A DNA stretch of 64,000 bases from Heliocidaris tuberculata (Eukaryota; Echinodermata; Echinoidea; Camarodonta; Echinometridae). Where the stretch lies: contig CM046833.1 of NCBI GenBank assembly GCA_025618425.1, positions 1,398,172 through 1,462,171 on the forward strand, given 5' to 3'. Positions 59,090-64,000 of this stretch are shown here, one piece after another. The notes under the pieces were generated by a model. That model saw nothing but the letters and a program-made list of their open reading frames with translations, did no database searches and was not told where the DNA came from. Positions within the stretch are counted from its first letter, which is position 1; every line of letters starts with the position of its first letter. Both the position numbers and the translations under genes were made by a program.

Positions 59090-60370
59090 GCGATTCTCCA
59101 AATATCGATCGGACAACCGTTTTGAATATTTTCCGTGAAGATGCGCCCCCTCCCCCTTGAATTTTACCTACCCTTTATCTTGTAGTAAAGCCCCTATTGG
59201 GAATTTACATATTCATGCTCTTGAAAATGCACGATGCCTATGTGAAAATGTTTTATAATAATTCAAAACTAAAGTACATCATAAAAGGGAGAGTAGCCAC
59301 CGAGCGAAAAATTGCGCTTCAAATTTTTTTCAATGGGGCACCTAGGGGCCCCAGAAATTGGTGGCTGGTACGTGCCCCCAGGCCCCAGCTCTTGACTACG
59401 CCTCTGTAGAGCTTATTTCCGAAGGATCGTGATTTGCAAGCTTTTTCTAAATCTTAGGTCAATGAAAACGCCACATCGGGGAATTATCAAAGATGCCTCC
59501 CTCTTAACTTCTGATAGGTTTAACGATTAACTTCTTTTCAAGAGCGCCATGATTGATATTTCACTTTTTTCTAGCCCAGTCTTTTCAATTAATACTGCAT
59601 GCAAACGTATAGATATGAGGTACTCACCTTCTTTTATTTTCTCTGACAATAATATTACGTTTGTTTGTACCATTTATCTTGTTTGTACCATTTATACTGT
59701 AAAAGCACTGTAAATGTGAAATATGAAACAATGAACAGAAATAATCAACAGAAACTGATATCGTGTCCGATGTCTGATAGGCCTAATTGCTAAATGCAAG
59801 TTTTTCTAATTATACGTGATGCTAGGTTTTTATAAAACAGCTCCTTGCGTAAAATCCCTTCCGTCGTCTATGTTTTGTCATTATCGAGATGTCAAATTGA
59901 GACTTGGAAAGTGAGTTCAATATGATGGCACAGTTTCGAACGGTGCTATTGTGTACTGGCTGTAGTGTTCGTTTTGCTGTCAGTAGAATGGATCATTTTA
60001 CATAATCTTTTGTATGACTTAAGCTTTAAGGAGATTCCATTATCGTTGCTAATTTTACATTTTTAATCATAAGAAAGCGTATAAAAAACAAACAAACAAA
60101 ACAAAACAAAAGGGGCCAAAAGAAGAGAAAATTAACAGGCCTCTGATCAGTTAGCCTAATATTTGAGTCTTTGGTGTAAATCATGTATGTAGGGGCGACG
60201 GGGGGGGGAGGATTTTCTTTTTATGTTTTTTGAACAACAAAGCTCAAAACAGTATGATGCAGCCTTAACTAAGTGGGGGGGGGGGGGGGCTATTCAAAAG
60301 GTTTGGAAGAAGGGACGTGCCCTCTGTCCTTAGAATCACCTCTTCTGCCTATATCAATAAAATGGGGTTT
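57491..60370. other. Non-coding region
   Basis: No gene recognised. It has G-runs near 58653-58665 and 60275-60289, a GT microsatellite at 59058-59080, and a CAGTGGCGTAGC-family right end (GACTACGCCTCTGTA) at about 59394-59408. Confidence 0.4.
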
Positions 60371-60378
60371 GTCTAGGA

Positions 60379-60731
60379 CAGCGTTTTTCAACCTGGGTGA
60401 CACGGCACCTGGGCTTCCTAAAGGCACCGGTAGTGTGCGGCTAGAGAAATGTAGTTACATTCAAAAATATAAACCACCATCTCATATTCAGAAATCGTGG
60501 TGCCCGAATACGTAATTTCTGTACATTTTCACAACAAAAAATGTGTCAAAATTAAGAAACTAGAGAAATGGTATTCGGGCAAAGGGCGTCATCAGCCCCC
60601 CCCCCCCCCCCCCCCGTGAAAATGTGCCCGTACGCCTAAATGTAAAAATTGACGAAACCAAAACCTATCTAGTGTTATGACTTTAGGACTGGGTTGCCGT
60701 GACTATATATAAAAAAGGTTGAAAAGCGCTG
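60379..60731. mobile_element. hAT-like element (CAGCGTTTTTCAACC ends)
   Basis: Starts CAGCGTTTTTCAACC and ends with the complement of CAGCGCTTTTCAACC. Flanks are GTCTAGGA (60371-60378) and GTCTAGGC (60732-60739), a 7-of-8 match. It contains a C-run at 60597-60615. It lies 60 bp upstream of the Ig exon of the second receptor copy. Confidence 0.85.
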
Positions 60732-60810
60732 GTCTAGGCTGATGAAAACTGATGAAGTAAATACAAATTTCTGTAGTATATCCCTACTCTTTTATTTTAT
60801 TGTAACCAGG

Positions 60811-61112
60811 TCATTTCCTGATTCTCGTTGGAATATGACTTCATGGGTTGGAGTAGAAGTGGAATTAAACTGCACATTACCAGCAACATCTAAATTGTTT
60901 GAATATGTCTTTTGGAAAAAAAACCCACTTCGTGTGCTTCCAAACTTATTGCACAAAAGGATATGAAGATCATGAATTAGTGACTGTTACATCTAACTTT
61001 TCGATCATTTTGAAGATATCAAACGTGTCACTGGATGACGAAGGCAGATACACATGTGACATCCAAACGGCTTATGACACGAAAATAATGCTACATAGCA
61101 TTAACAATTTAT
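60811..61112 (+). pseudogene. Second Ig receptor copy: Ig domain 1 exon, frame-broken
   Basis: Homologous to exon 2 of the gene at 26.5-34.0 kb: ELNCTLPATS, VFWKK and ISNVSLDDEGRYTCDIQTA are kept. The frame changes at the A8 run at about 60917-60924, and a second one-base difference near the 3' end shifts the phase of the donor GTAAGT at 61113. The acceptor AACCAG ends at 60810 but also leaves the phase one base off. No leader exon was found upstream. It is either a pseudogene or a gene with base-count errors. Confidence 0.7.
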
Positions 61113-61804
61113 GGTAAGTCTATACTTCAAAAACAGATGCTCTGTATTTTCCTAAGACTGAATGTCTCATCACTTATACGGGCCTACAACTGAATGCATC
61201 AAATATTGTTGATATACATAGACAATTCCACGCTCAAGAGCTGCTGTGTTTACTGTTAATGATATTCACTCGAAGCCCCATTCAAAATGCACCTTTTATA
61301 TTTCTACATTGTCCACCTTGTCTAATTTTACGGTGATATCAAGTTTTTGACCATCGTTGAGAATAGACTTTCAGTAATTGAATTCTGAAGCTAATGCTTC
61401 GTTGTATTGTTCAGTTGGGCATTACATATCTTCCTTGGGATTAAACTTAGAGAGGTATATATATATTTCCGCCTCACGAAGAAAAAGTCAGGGAAATCTT
61501 GGTTCACTACATATTTTTTTCCCTCAGGAATCTAATTTCGGAATTCCATCGACTCGCTCATTTGAAAGTTACGCGGAAGACGACCCCCCCCCCCCCCCCC
61601 CCCCCATTTTCCTACTTGTTATATCATAACATGAAAAGACATGCAGTTGTATAAATATTTTTAAGTTGAATATAAAATAGTAAAATTATTCAATGGAAAG
61701 ATGACTGATCAAAATCGATGAAACGCAAAAAGAAATTCATTTAAAAATGTACAAATCTTTTCCTGCCTATCAACTATAATTGCTTTATAATAATGTTATC
61801 ACAG

Positions 61805-62138
61805 GTAATCCCACCTGAGAAACTGATACTTTTGGATCATGACACCGATGAAATCTTAAAGATATCTCTGAAAGTCATTAAGGAGACTTATCGGACACTA
61901 CGATGTCAAACTTATACATCTACCTTCAATCTTGAATGGATTATTCCTGAGGGACTGTGGATCGTTGAGAAGACTTGCGACGAGGTCGAGGATGAGCACG
62001 ATGGTCGTCTTATTCTGCCATCGACGATGTTATCATTCATCCCAACAAACAATGACCATGGAGACAATATAACCTGTATATCTAAGACTGATAATGACGC
62101 TGAACCCCTACAGACATCAGTTTACATTATAATAGGAG
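61805..62138 (+). pseudogene. Second Ig receptor copy: Ig domain 2 exon
   Basis: An intact open stretch like exon 3 of the first gene: LRCQTYTS, LEWIIPEG, VEDEHDGRL and NDHGDNITC. The acceptor ATCACAG ends at 61804 and the unusual donor GTTCGT at 62139 is the same as in the first gene. The entry phase does not match the preceding exon. Confidence 0.7.
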
Positions 62139-62602
62139 GTTCGTATATATCTATAGGCCTATTTTTCTTTCTATGTTTTGTTTTGTATTCTTGTGTTATC
62201 CATGGATTATGTTAGTTTTCACGTGTGTTTGTAAGGAGGCCCAATATGTGCAACTGTGTTTGATTATTTAATAGGATACCCTAGGTAAAAAAGGCAAGTC
62301 TCAGATGAATTTTATATGAATAAATAGACTAATTAATAAATTACTAAATATGAAGTTAGAATAATAAATTTCTTATATACAATAGTTAAGGAAAGTAAAA
62401 AGTAAAAACCTAAAAACATCACCAATTCAAAACTTCCGCTTGCTTTACACATCAATCTTGAACATTTTAAGTAATTTCCATATATTTTCAAATGCAACTT
62501 TAAAGAGTATAGAATATACGGATAATGCCTGAAATAATGTTATGACCAAACTATTTTTTCATTTCATTCATTCATATTTTTTTGGACATTCCACATATTA
62601 AG

Positions 62603-62713
62603 GTAATCTATCTCCTACGTCAACCACGTCTAAAAAAGTGGCTCAACAAAACAACATCACAACCCCCACGGAACCCCTGGACTCATTACCCTCAGCGGAA
62701 GACAGAGAGCAAG
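62603..62713 (+). pseudogene. Second Ig receptor copy: stalk exon
   Basis: Acceptor ATATTAAG ends at 62602, donor GTTTGT at 62714, 111 nt, phase 1-1. It encodes 37 residues rich in Thr, Ser and Pro. It lies where exon 4 is expected. No transmembrane exon follows on this strand. Confidence 0.55.
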
Positions 62714-62719
62714 GTTTGT

Positions 62720-63160
62720 AGAATTTAACATATCTAAAAAAACTAAATGTCATCATATACGTTTGTTTTGTTTTGTTTTGTTTTGTTTTTTGTGTCTATA
62801 TATATATACGTTCTTTGTTTGTTTGTTTTTTGTTGGTTTTTTTTTTTTGGCGTGTTTTTTGATGAAAACAAAGTTTGGGTGAATACATTTTTTGTTTAAA
62901 GTTGAGTAAAATGATTTGGTACAAATGAAGCATGTTCTTTTGGGAAAATTTTACACAATATTGGGTATATTTTACTGAATTATCGGTAAAATTTAACCCA
63001 ATTAATTTTAGAGTGTATAAACCCGACAAGATATGTCATAGCCCCTCGGCTGCTGTCCCAAGTTTCAACATATCCATATAATTCATAAAGCAAAATTGAG
63101 AATCAAATGATGAGAACGATATAAGTAAACCAGGGATATCCATATTATTTAATCAATGAA
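62720..63160. other. Junction between + and - strand receptor exons
   Basis: Holds a (TTTTG)n tract at about 62760-62788 and a T-run at 62838-62848. No exon 7-like sequence is visible on either strand. If an inversion breakpoint exists it is here. Confidence 0.4.
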
Positions 63161-63181
63161 TCTATCCATCCAATAACATAC

Positions 63182-63324
63182 CATTACATTTTTCCTGCTT
63201 CTACGGGTAGAGACCGGCTTAGGGGAAATCTGTATGACGTCATCGGTCGATGACAACGGAAGAATGGGCACTGGTGGTAGGTCCCTTTTGGTTGAATTGG
63301 CTGTATCTGTATTCTCATTCGCAG
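63182..63324 (-). CDS. Receptor tail exon (like exon 6), minus strand
   Basis: The complement has acceptor CTTTAAG before 63324 and donor GTATGT after 63182. It is 143 nt, phase 1 to 0, and the reading frame is intact and clearly homologous to exon 6 at 32326-32474 (shared TANSTKRDLPPVP-like and LSSTDDVIQ-like stretches). Confidence 0.72.
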
Positions 63325-63760
63325 CTTAAAGCAAACACAGTGATACTAAAACAATTTTGATGAAAACACACACAAAAAAAATTAATTTAACTTGAATAAC
63401 CATTTTAATTTAAATGTTTAATTGGAAATAACTTCATTATTAATGTTTAGCTTCTGCATTAAAAACAATGACTACATGGTTAGTAAAATGATAAGTTCGG
63501 TGCATTAAAAGTAGCAGCTGTGCTATTAAAAAAATTTGAAAGGGCATTAGTAAAGCACTAAATGGTGATGTAGAAGTAGCATTAGCTAATTTGATCTTAA
63601 TCATCGAATTTTCCCCAAAATATGAAAGCGGCACATTAGGCCAAGATTTTGGCATAAATATATTATTACTATGAAGGCAGATATTCATGAGAAAGTTGAA
63701 CAATAGATGCGGCATTATATTTTTACCCAGGGTTATAAATTTGATTTGAATATGACATAC

Positions 63761-63862
63761 CTTTATTTAGATGGACTCTGATTCCACGAATAATCAATGT
63801 CATGACAGCAATAACGGATACTGAGAGTACACCTTCAATAATGTACCAAAGATGACTGTCAG
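63761..63862 (-). CDS. Receptor transmembrane exon (like exon 5), minus strand
   Basis: The complement has acceptor CTTTCAG before 63862 and donor GTATGT after 63761. It is 102 nt, phase 1-1, encoding DSHLWYIIEGV, a hydrophobic segment and RGIRVHL. Intron sequence next to it (about 63600-63700) also matches intron 5 of the first gene (CCAAAATCTTGGCCT). Confidence 0.78.
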
Positions 63863-64000
63863 CTGAAAGCAAAATGTTGACACTATTGAAAGATTTAATG
63901 TTATCATTACCTACCATCCGCCCCTCCCCCGCAAAAAAAAGAATGAATAAATAAAGGTATGATAATAATTCAAATAATTATAATGATAATAATGAATGAC

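Overview
This is a eukaryotic, intron-containing, AT-rich, repeat-dense window. There is no bacterial-style operon anywhere in it. The style suggests a marine invertebrate deuterostome, most likely an echinoderm of sea-urchin type: many poly-G/poly-C runs, CAGTGGCGTAGC/CAGGGGCGGATCC-ended short elements, a foldback element whose inverted repeats are 15-16 bp minisatellites (as described for TU elements of sea urchins), and several LINE fragments. The taxon is inferred from style, not proven.

Layout. 1.56-4.35 kb holds a dead L1/Tx1-like LINE. 4.47-7.48 kb holds a TU-like foldback element. 8.73-9.20 kb holds a foldback MITE with a 7-bp target duplication. 9.4-16.84 kb holds a long, broken, partly intron-containing coding unit: an SGNH-hydrolase segment, a Pro-rich/basic linker, Cys-rich zinc modules, an RNase-H-fold transposase-like core, a PIN/XPG-like nuclease and a CXC-like Cys motif with an acidic tail. 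I read it as an Academ-like DNA transposon protein complex with an unusual SGNH component. 17.87-19.35 kb holds two hAT-like short elements. 19.475-21.644 kb is a complete Tc1/mariner element with TA target duplication and long inverted repeats. 21.85-24.20 kb is a CR1/L2-like LINE.

26.54-34.02 kb is the best host gene. Seven exons splice in frame to a 485-residue type I membrane protein: leader, two Ig-like domains, stalk, one transmembrane segment, and a cytoplasmic tail with one YxxM and three YxN tyrosine motifs. This is the architecture of an immune-type signalling receptor. A LINE 3' fragment and a TTAA-flanked snapback MITE lie in its introns. At 60.8-63.9 kb there is a second copy whose two Ig exons and stalk exon lie on the + strand while its transmembrane and tail exons lie on the - strand, so the locus looks inverted or rearranged.

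Between 34 and 60 kb I see almost only repeats: a 0.77 kb dispersed duplication (36.4 and 40.2 kb), several hAT-like elements with clean 8-bp target duplications (37.44-38.28, 43.60-44.81, 46.62-47.33 kb; another at 60.38-60.73 kb), a LINE 3' end on the - strand at 51.8-52.8 kb, microsatellites, palindromic short repeats, and a weak three-exon transcript candidate at 48.9-50.6 kb. Several reading-frame breaks fall in or next to homopolymer runs, so some broken genes may be intact in the real genome.
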